DNA of 38,335 bases from Nostocaceae cyanobacterium (GCA_030065825.1 JASJCY010000041.1:1-38335); one strand, 5' to 3'; counted from the stretch's first letter, positions 16,973 to 25,921 are shown. The notes: a model not told the origin generated them from the letters alone. Made by a program: numbers and translations.

Positions 16973-17498
16973 TCAGCACCTCTGTTTTATTTATACTCCT
17001 ACCGCATATACCTTTAACTACCAATCCCACAGAATCACTTTCGGATAAATTTATGAAAGTCAAAAAGAAACTTTGACTCATCTGTTGAATCATTCTCAAC
17101 AAGAGCAAAAAAGCCGGGGTTTTTGAGCGAAAATCAAGGTTTGGAAACTGATAAATTTGAAATAAACCCAGTTTTTAGTCCAAGATGTTTGTTTCTTCTT
17201 ACTCCCTTCGGTGTTCTAAGATTACCTATAAAAATTTCTCCCCCTCTTCCCCCTCTTCCCCCTCTTCCCACTCTTCCCCCTCTTCCCACTCTTCCCCCTC
17301 TTCCCCCTCTTCCCACTCTTCCCCCTCTTCCCACTCTTCCCCCTCTTCCCCCTCTTCCCCCTCTTCCCCCTCTTCCCCCTCTGAATACGTCTGACTCAAT
17401 TCGGTAATTTTCTAGCGGGACAGGAGTAGTGTCTTACTGTCTACCCTCCAGGAAATCCCTGATGTACTTACCTATTTCAAATTCTTTCTTTCTGTCCA
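16973..17498. repeat. Gap with a CCCTCTTCC nonamer microsatellite
   Basis: 17239-17384 is about sixteen copies of a 9-base unit (CCCTCTTCC or CACTCTTCC). It opens long frames in several registers (Pro-Leu or Ser-Pro repeats), which are accidental. Left of it (16973-17238) are fragments of AAACCCAGTTTTT type repeats. No gene seen. Confidence 0.88.
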
Positions 17499-19832
17499 TC
17501 AAATATAAATTTCCGACAGAGTCCCAGCAAAGAAACGACTAAACCGATCCAATGCTTCCAACTTTTGTGACACACTAGAAGCATTCATCACCTTCAAAGT
17601 TGTCATTTGCTTCATAAAATCTAAAGGCTGAATTTTCAGAATACCCTTACCCAAAACCGGACTATCATTCCCATCACCACTGCGCACAGTAATATACAGA
17701 GTCGTCGTATCAGACCAAATATCAAATCCTGGGTCATCATGAATCTGCTTAAACCCTTCAAAATAATATTTTTCACCAGTCTCTGCGGTCATCTGCATCC
17801 GATACAGCATCTGTCGTGTTTTACTTTGTTCCGGTGACAACACAAACAGATTGAACTCTCCATTAGTCACAGTCATCGGTTCCGCAGAAATAGCTGGTGC
17901 TGTAACCGTACCAACCATCTTTGCAGGGTGGTCGGGGTGATTAAGCAACTCATCCAAGTCATCCGCAATTACCGTGAGAGTAAATTCAAATATTGAGTCC
18001 TCTTTTTCACCATTTTCTGCTGCTTCTTCATAATCCTCCTTCACCTGAGTCGAAAAATAACCGCGCATAGTTTCAGTAAACTGAATTCCCATTTTCTTCG
18101 GTGCACTAGAACTTACAGGTACAGAAGGCAAATCATAGTTAATTGTCCAACCCCTATCCTTGGCAATTAAAGCACAACAACGCTCAGCAATGGCAGAAAT
18201 TGTTAGTAATGGATTCACTCCTAAACTACGTGGAATTACAGAACCATCTGCAACGTACAAACTTTCGTATACTTCCTTTCCCTGGTTGCTAGAAAACACC
18301 TGTCCTTTATGATTCAATACCCCGTGTTCCGCATCTTCTGCCAAAATGCAACCACCCAGAGGATGAACCGTAATTAAGTCATGGTTAAATAATTTACTCC
18401 AAATTGGGTTAGGAATTTGCGTACCACCAAGGGGATTAGTAGCTTCTTTTAAACGATTGTTAACTCGCTCAAAAATAGGCTGCTTACCGACTCCTTCCCA
18501 ATCAACGCGGAGATTGTCATTATCGTCTAAATACATCCTTCCTCCACCGTCATCATGGGTCATGACTAGGTAAGTCTGGGTATTGCGTACTGCACCGGTA
18601 TAAGCACCACGAAACCTACTCTGTACTTCTCGGAATTTCTCCTTCAAGCAATCCCATAAACCGTAGTCTGTATCTTTTCCCAACAATTTCGCAGCACTAG
18701 CAAAGGTTTGCGGTAAAATCGGGGCAAGAGCACCGGGAATTGAGCCTTCTTCAATCACCATACCATTATCTAATTGAGGCTGCTGACGCATGTCGATCAT
18801 ACCGGTGATGCAAGGTCCAGTGGGTTCTACTTCCCCAGGAGGACGGTTACCAAAACCAACACCGTTAATTTTTTGGTCGTTATTGTAACCGAATGCTACC
18901 ACATCCCCATTACCAGTAAAGTGGTGTCCCACCTTGTCTGACATGGACAACCCAGCATCTCGCGAACGTAGTAAAATCTCCGTAGAACCAAGGGTTCCCG
19001 CAGCTAAAACTACGATGTCTGCACTGACAAACATAGTGGGTGCATCAAACTTGTCAACTCCAGCGTTCATTAACTGATAGTGAACCAACCAGCGATCGCC
19101 TTCACGTTCAATGCGCTGCACAGATACCTGGGTATAAATTTCTGCACCGTGATTTTTAGCATCCGGGAGATAATTCATTAATACGGTGTTTTTTGCCTTA
19201 TGGTTGCAGCCAGAAACACAATCACCACAGAGATTGCAAGCTTTTTGTTCTACCCCTACATGATTCACCCCATCTTTAAAACTGACATTAATAGGTGGTC
19301 TGTCAAATTTTTCATTTAAATAAGCTGCAGATTCTTTTAATGCTTGTAATTTGGAAACATGGGGGAAATTTTCAGGATATGGAGTGGGTTTAAGCATCTC
19401 TTCTGCACGCTGGTATCCCTCCGCTAACAAGGTATGTATATCTGCACGTAAACCTGCGGGCCACCTTGTATCTTCAAATACACGAGTTTCTGTACGCAAG
19501 GATACATTGGCGTTTATCAGAGATGTACCACCCAAACCGCAACCTACGAATACATTTAGGTCTTTATTAATGTGAAAATCGTACAAACCCGTATGGGAAC
19601 CAATATGTTTACCAGGTAAATTCACCTGCATTTCCTTGGCTGCTTCTACCATATTATCAGGGTATTCACCGGGTTGGAATTCCTTACCACGTTCTAATAC
19701 ACACACTTGTTGACCAGCCCTTGCTAAGCGGGATGCAGCGATTCCACCACCATAACCAGAACCGACAACTACAACTGTATAGTGATTTTTAATACTTTCA
19801 ATTGGGCTTGATAAACGAGCCATAGTATTCAT
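17499..19832 (-). CDS. GMC-type oxidoreductase (cholesterol-oxidase-like) with a four-Cys motif
   Basis: FAD-dependent alcohol oxidase/dehydrogenase of 777 residues. The dinucleotide motif is VVVGSGYGGG (about 21-30), followed by an FAD-contacting GCGLGGTSLINANV (about 98-110). Cys199, 202, 205 and 209 form CX2CX2CX3C, which resembles an iron-sulphur site and is seen in this GMC subgroup. The catalytic His490 is in HPLGGC, and the C-terminal GMC motif GVNPLLTISAIAERC ends near 551. The remaining about 200 residues form a separate beta-rich domain of the kind found in long GMC proteins. No signal peptide. AAAGGA precedes the second Met codon, so translation may start at 19823. As the first gene of the minus-strand cluster it probably oxidises a hydroxyl on a hydrophobic (steroid- or terpenoid-like) substrate; the substrate is inference. 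Confidence 0.88.
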   Translation of the reverse strand: MNTMARLSSPIESIKNHYTVVVVGSGYGGGIAASRLARAGQQVCVLERGKEFQPGEYPDNMVEAAKEMQVNLPGKHIGSHTGLYDFHINKDLNVFVGCGLGGTSLINANVSLRTETRVFEDTRWPAGLRADIHTLLAEGYQRAEEMLKPTPYPENFPHVSKLQALKESAAYLNEKFDRPPINVSFKDGVNHVGVEQKACNLCGDCVSGCNHKAKNTVLMNYLPDAKNHGAEIYTQVSVQRIEREGDRWLVHYQLMNAGVDKFDAPTMFVSADIVVLAAGTLGSTEILLRSRDAGLSMSDKVGHHFTGNGDVVAFGYNNDQKINGVGFGNRPPGEVEPTGPCITGMIDMRQQPQLDNGMVIEEGSIPGALAPILPQTFASAAKLLGKDTDYGLWDCLKEKFREVQSRFRGAYTGAVRNTQTYLVMTHDDGGGRMYLDDNDNLRVDWEGVGKQPIFERVNNRLKEATNPLGGTQIPNPIWSKLFNHDLITVHPLGGCILAEDAEHGVLNHKGQVFSSNQGKEVYESLYVADGSVIPRSLGVNPLLTISAIAERCCALIAKDRGWTINYDLPSVPVSSSAPKKMGIQFTETMRGYFSTQVKEDYEEAAENGEKEDSIFEFTLTVIADDLDELLNHPDHPAKMVGTVTAPAISAEPMTVTNGEFNLFVLSPEQSKTRQMLYRMQMTAETGEKYYFEGFKQIHDDPGFDIWSDTTTLYITVRSGDGNDSPVLGKGILKIQPLDFMKQMTTLKVMNASSVSQKLEALDRFSRFFAGTLSEIYI

Positions 19833-20672
19833 CCTTTAGACTGGGATAGTAATAATTACTTGCTTAGTTGATAGATTCAATTAAATAGAACTTATGCAAC
19901 TGGCATAAAAGTTGAAAATGATTTAGCTATGTTTAGCTTCAAGAAGACAGGTGGAATTTCCGCAAAAGTTCCATTGTGCCAATTTCGATTCTGTCTAAGA
20001 GGTTATTTATAAAGTAAACCTTAAGACCCAAGAAACCGGGTTTCTTTGAGACTAAGTACGATGCGGATTCGATACTCTACCCATAAAAACCCGGTTTGGA
20101 CCTACACCCATAGACTTAATATTTACTTTATAAATGGTCTCTAAAGTAAGCTAGAGGCTAGCAGTTATACCAGATTGCAGTTAGCTGACAGCTAAGTTGA
20201 AAAAACCGGATTTTTTATCAACTCGGTAGGAGAATATTCGATAACCTTCCGAGAGAAACCCAGTTTTTTGTGATAGTTCTAATAAATGATTGCGTATTAA
20301 TGATTTGTCGCTAATTACACTTGTAGTGATTATATCTTTTTGATTAGTGAAGATTTCGCTGCTATTTTTTGAGAATAAATGATAAAAGAACTGAACTGGA
20401 ATTAAAAGAGATAAATAATAATTTCATCAAATAACTACCATATAAATCTGTAATTTTCAATAATTTTATGTACCTTTACTAATATTCAAAAGTCCATTGA
20501 CAACATTTATTCATATCAGAACATTGTATTTTAGAGAATAGCAATTCAATAGTTTTTGAATTATTCACGTATTTTTGCTGACGACAATTTTTTGGACTAG
20601 TTCCAAATGATAACTGATATCTAGATTTAATTTACCCAAAATTATTTATTACTTGGCAACACAGAGGTATCA
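19833..20672. other. 840-base gap upstream of GMC and NYN genes
   Basis: Holds the second 143-bp MITE, a diverged copy of the TCAACAAAGTAGGA unit (about 20215-20270), and 20270-20660, which is very AT-rich and featureless to my eye. Divergent promoters for the GMC cluster and the NYN gene must lie here, but I cannot place them with confidence. Confidence 0.6.
19999..20141. mobile_element. 143-bp MITE, copy 2 (inverted relative to copy 1)
   Basis: Same terminal repeats and length as the element at 7603-7745, in the opposite orientation and with a single base difference. Flanked by a TAA duplication at 19996-19998 and 20142-20144. Confidence 0.88.
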
Positions 20673-21338
20673 ATGAATATTACTGAATTTACCGAAGAAA
20701 CAAGTGAATATCAAGTAATCCCTAAGAAACATCCTTGGCAAGGAAAATGTTTCATGGCAAGTGGTATCGAAGGTGAAGCTACTAATATGCCTAGTTCTGA
20801 TGCCCATAAATCAATTTGTAATGCCGCAAATCGCGGAAGAGTTGCTATCTTTATTGATGGTTCTAACCTATTTCATGCAGCTTTACAACTCGGTATTGAA
20901 ATTGATTATACTAAATTACTTTGTTGTTTAACGAGGGATGCAAGACTTTTACGTGCGTTTTTCTATACAGGAATAGACCGCAATAATGAAAAACAACAGG
21001 GCTTTTTACTCTGGATGCGTCGTAATGGTTATCGTGTAGTTAGCAAAGATTTAGTGCAACTTCCAGATGGTTCCAAAAAAGCAAATCTAGACGTAGAAAT
21101 TGCCGTAGATATGATGAATTTAGCACCATACTATGACACGGGAGTGTTAGTTAGTGGAGATGGTGATTTAGCCTATGCTGTTAATGCTGTTGCTTACCAA
21201 GGTTCTCGAATTGAAGTTGTGAGTTTACGATCCATGACTAGCGAAAGCTTAATTAACGTTGCTGACTGCTTTATCGACCTGGATAGTATGAAGAAAAATA
21301 TTCAAAAAGACCACAATTGTAGTTTTAATTATCGATAG
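20673..21338 (+). CDS. NYN domain (LabA/DUF88-like) protein
   Basis: 221 residues. A variable N-terminal 60 residues precedes a NYN domain, a PIN-like nuclease fold. RVAIFIDGSNLFHA (Asp near 68, Asn near 71), NLDVEIAVDMM and VLVSGDGDLAYAVNAV supply the conserved acidic residues of the metal site. LabA, the related protein in Synechococcus elongatus, acts in circadian output; several paralogues exist in filamentous strains and most have no known role. GAGG lies just before the ATG. RNA-directed nuclease activity is a family-level guess. Confidence 0.85.
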   Translation: MNITEFTEETSEYQVIPKKHPWQGKCFMASGIEGEATNMPSSDAHKSICNAANRGRVAIFIDGSNLFHAALQLGIEIDYTKLLCCLTRDARLLRAFFYTGIDRNNEKQQGFLLWMRRNGYRVVSKDLVQLPDGSKKANLDVEIAVDMMNLAPYYDTGVLVSGDGDLAYAVNAVAYQGSRIEVVSLRSMTSESLINVADCFIDLDSMKKNIQKDHNCSFNYR

Positions 21339-21411
21339 TTATTCCATAGTTATTCCATGTTTTTGTAGGAGTAATCATACTATAGTAACCCTAAATCATT
21401 TGTGAAAAATA

Positions 21412-21469
21412 AGATTCCCGACTGAAGACGTGTTAGAGGAACTTTCCACTGGCTATAAGTCGGGAATCT
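21412..21469. terminator. 12-bp stem with 34-base loop after the NYN gene
   Basis: AGATTCCCGACT (21412-21423) is perfectly complementary to AGTCGGGAATCT (21458-21469). It lacks a following T-run, so a classical intrinsic terminator is doubtful; it could be a miniature repeat or RNA hairpin. The rest of the gap to 21665 shows nothing I can name. Confidence 0.4.
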
Positions 21470-21665
21470 GGGTTAATTCAAGTAACAATATTAGACATTT
21501 TTCTGTTTTCAGTTACATTTTGATTTTTGACTTTTGTCAAGCAGTTGACACCATTATCAAGTAACAGTCAGAGAAAGAGTTATTATCGTTACCAGGTTAT
21601 AATAGCGTGAAAATAAAATTTTGCAGCCTTTTTCTGAAATTATTTCGAGTTTGGTGGCAACATAA

Positions 21666-22751
21666 ATGTCTATTTCAAAACAAAAATCAATTGTTGGTTG
21701 TTTGCTGGGAACCGCTGTAGGAGATGCTTTAGGATTACCTTATGAGGGTTTATCCAAGTATCGTCAACGTCGTCTTTATCCTAAACCAGGAAATTACAAT
21801 TTTTTGTTTGGTAAAGGAATGATTTCCGATGATACTGAACACACTTGTATGGTGGCACAATCCTTGATAGTTTCTGCTGGAAATCTACAGATTTTTTCTC
21901 AACAATTAGCATGGCGTTTGCAATGGTGGCTAGTTAGTTTACCTGCTGGTATTGGTTATGCTACTTTGAGGAGTATTTTCAAGTTATGGTTAGGATTTTC
22001 TCCTCATAACTCTGGTGTTTTTTCTGCTGGTAACGGTACAGCAATGAGAAGTGCTATTATTGGTGTCTGTTACGGGGATAATCTACCAAAATTACGGGAA
22101 TTATTACAAATATCTACCCGCATTACTCATACAGATCCAAAATCAGAATATGGGGCTTTAGCCGTAGCGATTGCAGCCTATTTATCTAGTCAAAAATCCC
22201 TAATTCAACCCCAAGATTATTATCAAAATCTCCAAAGTATATTAAATCCAGAGGCAACTGAATTTTTATCTTTAATTAAACAAGCATGTGATAGTACAGA
22301 TGCTAATGAAAGCACAGAATTATTTGCTCAAAAATTGGGATTAACTAAAGGTGTAAGTGGCTATATTTATCATACTGTGCCAGTAGTAATTCAAGCATGG
22401 TTAAAACATCAGCGAGATTATTCTCATGGAATTTTAGAAATTATTCAATGTGGTGGTGATACAGATACAACAGCAGCAATTTTAGGTGGTATTATAGGGG
22501 CTGGAGTGGGGGAAAATGGTATTCCCCAAGTTTGGATTCATAATTTATGGGAATACCCCAGAAGTATTAAATGGATAAAACTATTGGGTCAGAGACTAGC
22601 AAAAGTCTGTGAACAAGATATTCCACAAACCCCCCTATCTCTTCCCATATATGCAGTTTTTCCCCGTAATTTATTCTTTTTGTTGGTAGTCATTTTGCAC
22701 GGATTAAGGCGATTATTACCACCTTATACCATTTTAGATTTTAGATTTTAG
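21666..22751 (+). CDS. ADP-ribosylglycohydrolase family protein
   Basis: DraG/ARH-type hydrolase that removes ADP-ribose from a protein or small-molecule target using two Mg2+ ions. The 361 residues contain GTAVGDALGLPYEG (about 15-28), SDDTE (54-58), GNGTAMRSA (about 122-130), THTD (about 154) and the metal motif GGDTDTTA (263-270). All metal ligands are therefore present and it should be active. The C-terminal segment FPRNLFFLLVVILHGLRRLL is hydrophobic and may associate with the membrane. The final TILDFRF and the stop codon come from an ATTTTAG heptamer array. Target unknown; no nif genes are nearby to suggest a DraG role. Confidence 0.9.
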   Translation: MSISKQKSIVGCLLGTAVGDALGLPYEGLSKYRQRRLYPKPGNYNFLFGKGMISDDTEHTCMVAQSLIVSAGNLQIFSQQLAWRLQWWLVSLPAGIGYATLRSIFKLWLGFSPHNSGVFSAGNGTAMRSAIIGVCYGDNLPKLRELLQISTRITHTDPKSEYGALAVAIAAYLSSQKSLIQPQDYYQNLQSILNPEATEFLSLIKQACDSTDANESTELFAQKLGLTKGVSGYIYHTVPVVIQAWLKHQRDYSHGILEIIQCGGDTDTTAAILGGIIGAGVGENGIPQVWIHNLWEYPRSIKWIKLLGQRLAKVCEQDIPQTPLSLPIYAVFPRNLFFLLVVILHGLRRLLPPYTILDFRF

Positions 22752-22924
22752 ATTTTAGATTAATCTGCATAGTTTTCTACTTGCTCCTAGTCGTTGTACG
22801 TTTATCCACGTTCTTCAATGGCTTACAAAATCAACTTTGAGTTTCAGTATTTTTTCAACAATCTAATTGGAAAAATATATAAGTTTTTTGCTGTACTTGA
22901 ACTTATACCTACAAGAAATAAAGG

Positions 22925-23031
22925 GGGAGCATCCCAATTTTTATGCAATACCCTAGAAGGGTATCGCTACACGGACAAAGCCTGCCTAGCCTTCTAGGGT
23001 TTGGGTGTTTTTCAAAAATTGGGATGCTCCC
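22925..23031. mobile_element. 107-bp hairpin element (MITE-like)
   Basis: Perfect 18-bp terminal inverted repeats GGGAGCATCCCAATTTTT at both ends enclose ACCCTAGAAGGGTATCGCTA and CTTCTAGGGTTTGGGTG. A longer diverged relative sits at 36757-36957. No target duplication is recognisable. Confidence 0.75.
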
Positions 23032-23048
23032 AAATAAAGGTCAGAACA

Positions 23049-23661
23049 ATGAAAAAGTTTGATTGGGAAATATTCCTTAAGCAAGAAAGCAAAAAAATCA
23101 TTTTGAATTATGAAGAAATAAAAATTAATAGTGAGGAAAATTGGAATTTTTTAGAAGTTACCTCTAAGAATATTCAATCTGAATGGTTTGGTTATCCCGG
23201 TGCAACAGAAGAGCAAATTGTTGCTGCTGAAACTCCTTTAGCTATAATTCGACCACCTTCATATCGAGGGTTTCTAAAAATCACAAATTGTTGGTCTGCA
23301 ATACCTGCACAAATGAAGTTATATTCCACATCCAAAATTAATTGGTTTCCTATTGAAAATCAAAATTGGATTGATGAATGGGTTGCTGCTAGTAAATTTA
23401 TCCTACCAGTTACTAATGAAGAATATTTTGTTTATAGCAAAAATCGTATTTGGAACCAACCTATACGCACAGAGTATATACAAACATCTCTACAAATTAG
23501 TGATGAAGAAGATGCCAGTGTTGTTTTACTAAAATCGAAGAATTATCCACAATAATGAATAGGAAGCATGGCTTTTAATTAGTGGTCGTCCTGGTATTTT
23601 TAGATGCCATTCTTTTCAATCTTTAATTCAAACAATGAAAATGGTAAATCCTTGGCTATGA
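23049..23661 (+). pseudogene. SMI1/KNR4 (SUKH) family protein with a decayed C-terminus
   Basis: The open frame 23049-23555 encodes 168 residues starting MKKFDWEIFLKQ, with the family pattern ATEEQIVAAETPLAIIRPPSYRGFLKITNCW (positions about 58-88). SUKH proteins often serve as immunity partners of polymorphic toxins. After the stop, a +1 frame continues NNE-stop-EAWLLISGRPGIFRCHSFQS...NPWL to 23661, matching the normal family ending (WEAW...GI.R..SF..L). A one-base shift and a TGG-to-TAG change therefore trimmed about 35 residues. The protein could still fold partly. The frame opens further upstream inside the adjacent hairpin element, but the ATG at 23049 with AAAGG upstream is preferred. 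Confidence 0.65.
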
Positions 23662-24180
23662 TTGTAGTTCATTTTTTACCGCAAGATAAATAAAAGCTAA
23701 TTATTCTGACATTTTTGATACATAATCCTTGTTAATTGCAAAAATTATGCTGGAGGTCTACCAATAGGGGTAAATACTCTCAAAATTCCATCTCGTGTGA
23801 AGCATAATTTCTATTACTTTTGAACTTCTTTAATAAGTCCGAGATATGAAACTTTTTCACAAATATAGCGCTTTTCAGTTGAGTGAAGTACACAATAAAC
23901 CTCACCCCTTCCCCTCTCCTTACTATAGACACGGAGTGGCTTCCCGCAGGGTAGGAGAGGGGTGGCTTTAGCCGGGGTGAGGTGAGTGTCTATATTGCAC
24001 AAAGCGTGAAAACCGCTATAAAAAAAAGGGATAGATGATATCCGCACTCTGGCGAAGCACCCACCCCGAAATGACAGACTAGATACCTAACCTGGAACTT
24101 TACCGCCTGGTATCCAATGAATTAAGTATCAGCCGAAAAATATTAATTGTCACCAGAATAGATACGGATTTATATTACCA
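23662..24180. repeat. Gap with CTCACCCC hairpin repeat
   Basis: About 23901-23983 forms a long imperfect hairpin: CCTCACCCCTTCCCCTCTCC pairs with GGAGAGGGGTGG and GGGGTGAGG. Such elements are common in Nostocales intergenic DNA. An open frame of 77 codons on the minus strand spans it and is judged accidental. Elsewhere in the gap nothing is visible. Confidence 0.65.
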
Positions 24181-24430
24181 GTAGGGGCAGGGTTTCCCTG
24201 CCCGGGGGGCGTAACCTTACCTAAGGGGCGTAACCTTACCTAAGGGGCGTAACCTTACCTAAGGGGCGTAACCTTACCTGGGGGGCATAACCTTGCTTGG
24301 GCAGGGAAACCCTGCCCCTACCATTCCCTGGGGGGCATAACCTTGCTTGGGCAGGGAAACCCTGCCCCTACCATTCCCTGGGGGGCATAACCTTGCCTGG
24401 GCAGGGAAACCCTGCCCCTACCATTCCCTA
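24181..24430. repeat. Nested tandem repeats: 19-bp x4 then 50-bp x3
   Basis: GGGGCGTAACCTTACCTAA recurs about four times (24206-24278). Then a 50-base unit, GGGCAGGGAAACCCTGCCCC followed by TACCATTCCCTGGGGGGCAT and AACCTTGCTT, starts at 24299, 24349 and 24399. Each unit contains the hairpin GGGCAGGGAAACCCTGCCC. An inverted GTAGGGGCAGGGTTTCCCTG lies at 24181. The last unit overlaps the 3' end of the kinase gene. Confidence 0.9.
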
Positions 24431-25686
24431 TTTTTACCCATACCCCCCATAGCTAAAAAAGCTGTTCCATAAGCAGCCTCAGTATTTACCGAAGGCACCA
24501 CGGTCACCTTTAAATAACGTCCCCTAATTGCTGTCCATACGTCATTCCTAGCACCACCACCAGCAGTATAAACACGTATTAACTTATTCGCTCCCAATTG
24601 TTGTAATAGTTCATATCCTCTGGCTTCGATACGGGCAATACTTTCCAGTAAGCCATGGAGAAATTCCACCGGATTATCTGGACGTGGTTCCAAGCGTGGC
24701 GCTAAATTGGGGTCGTTAACGGGAAAGCGATCGCCTGACTTTAACAAGGGATAGTAATCCAAGGGGCTAGATTTTGTCGCGTCAATTTGGCGGCTAAGGC
24801 TTTCTAACTCCTCATTAGTGAAAAAATGCCGTAATACTGCACCCCCCGTATTAGAAGCACCACCAACCAGCCATAAATCCCCCAAGCGATGGCTATATAT
24901 GCCATATCTGGAATCCTCTACAGGGGTACGACTCAAAAGTTTCAATACCAAAGTTGAACCCAGGGAAGTTACCGCTTCACCGGGAAATTGTGCCCCACTA
25001 GCGATAAATGCGGCGATACTGTCTGTAGTTCCCCCACATACCAGGCAATTTTCCCCAAAGCCGAACTTTCTGGCAATTTCCGGACGTAATTCCCCAATAG
25101 GATTTCCTGGAGTTATCACTCTTGGTAGATGAATTTTGATGTGCAGCTTGTCTAGCCATTCTGGGTATTTTAAAGCTTGGACATCATAACCCAACTTTAA
25201 AGCATTATGGTAGTCAGTAATCCCCAATTGTCCATGGAGTAAAAATGCTAACCAGTCTGCTTGATGCAAGAAATATCTAGCCTGGGTAAAGCTTGGTTGT
25301 TGTGACATCCACAGTAATTTGGCAAGGCTAGAAGTAGCGCTGAGTACAGTATGATTTGCAGGAGCAACATTCTGGATAGATGACAACATAGTTACACCCC
25401 TAGCATCGTTATATAGCATCGGTGTTTCTACTGGTTTACCATGGTCATCGCATACCAAAACCGTGGAAGAAGTCCCATTAATAGCGATCGCCAGAATTTG
25501 AAAGCGCAATTCCCTAGGTATTCCTTCTAGCAATGTCCATAAAGCCTCCTCCCAACCACTCACCAAATCAGCATCTTGTGACATGTCCCCAGAAAATCGT
25601 CCTTGATGTTGAATCTGACCTTGGTTATCAATTACTGCACATCTAGCCCCAGAAGTTCCAAAGTCAATACCCAGATATAAACCCAT
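24418..25686 (-). CDS. FGGY-family sugar kinase (D-ribulose kinase-like)
   Basis: ATP-dependent kinase of the FGGY carbohydrate kinase family, 422 residues from the ATG at 25686. The N-terminal phosphate-binding DFGTSGARCAVID (about 7-19), AINGTSSTVLVCD, ADWLAFLLHG, DYHNALKLGYD and GTTDSIAAFIASG match the Synechococcus/plant D-ribulose kinase group (SePSK/XK-1) closely in order and length. The adenosine-site AGGGARNDVW is near 384. It probably phosphorylates D-ribulose or a related ketose. The last residues GKNREW and the stop come from the 50-bp repeat, replacing the original tail. The start codon lies at the edge of a CCAATTA/CCCATTA heptamer array. Confidence 0.85.
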   Translation of the reverse strand: MGLYLGIDFGTSGARCAVIDNQGQIQHQGRFSGDMSQDADLVSGWEEALWTLLEGIPRELRFQILAIAINGTSSTVLVCDDHGKPVETPMLYNDARGVTMLSSIQNVAPANHTVLSATSSLAKLLWMSQQPSFTQARYFLHQADWLAFLLHGQLGITDYHNALKLGYDVQALKYPEWLDKLHIKIHLPRVITPGNPIGELRPEIARKFGFGENCLVCGGTTDSIAAFIASGAQFPGEAVTSLGSTLVLKLLSRTPVEDSRYGIYSHRLGDLWLVGGASNTGGAVLRHFFTNEELESLSRQIDATKSSPLDYYPLLKSGDRFPVNDPNLAPRLEPRPDNPVEFLHGLLESIARIEARGYELLQQLGANKLIRVYTAGGGARNDVWTAIRGRYLKVTVVPSVNTEAAYGTAFLAMGGMGKNREW

Positions 25687-25732
25687 TACCAATTACCAAT
25701 TACCCATTACCCATTACCCATTACCCAATTGT
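25684..25732. repeat. CCAATTA/CCCATTA heptamer array
   Basis: Six to seven heptamers in tandem between the sugar kinase start and the psaM promoter region. Confidence 0.9.
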
Positions 25733-25796
25733 TGCATCTTGTAACAACCTATTTCCGAATTTGGGCAAAACAGTGAAAAGTAGTAAACGAACTGTT

Positions 25797-25820
25797 TACA
25801 ATATTTTGAGAATAGGAGGT
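25797..25820 (+). promoter_or_regulatory. Likely psaM -10 box and ribosome binding site
   Basis: TACAAT (25797-25802) fits a -10 hexamer. AGGAGG-like TAGGAGGT (25813-25820) lies nine bases before the psaM ATG and is the strongest Shine-Dalgarno in this part of the window. The very short leader implied makes the -10 assignment tentative. Confidence 0.4.
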
Positions 25821-25828
25821 TTCAAACC

Positions 25829-25921
25829 ATGACAGATACTCAAGTTTACATTGCTTTAGTTGTAGCTCTGCTTCCCGGACTTCTGGCTTGGCGGTTATGT
25901 ACTGAACTTTACAAATCTTAG
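25829..25921 (+). CDS. psaM: Photosystem I reaction centre subunit XII (PsaM)
   Basis: 30-residue single-span thylakoid membrane protein at the trimer-facing side of photosystem I. The product starts MTDTQVYIALVVALLPGLLA and ends WRLCTELYKS. It matches the conserved PsaM pattern (DTQ..IALVVALLP..LA.RL.TELYK). Residues 6-24 form the membrane helix. It is monocistronic, with a strong Shine-Dalgarno. It is short enough to be missed by length-limited gene finders. Confidence 0.95.
   Translation: MTDTQVYIALVVALLPGLLAWRLCTELYKS

Noticed and set aside
17123-17407. Proline/leucine-rich open frame and a Gly/Arg-rich one on the other strand
   Set aside because: Both are read-throughs of a 9-base microsatellite that is open in several frames; no ribosome site or non-repeat domain.
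23814-24047. 77-codon minus-strand frame
   Set aside because: Spans a CTCACCCC hairpin repeat; composition and lack of a ribosome site argue against coding.
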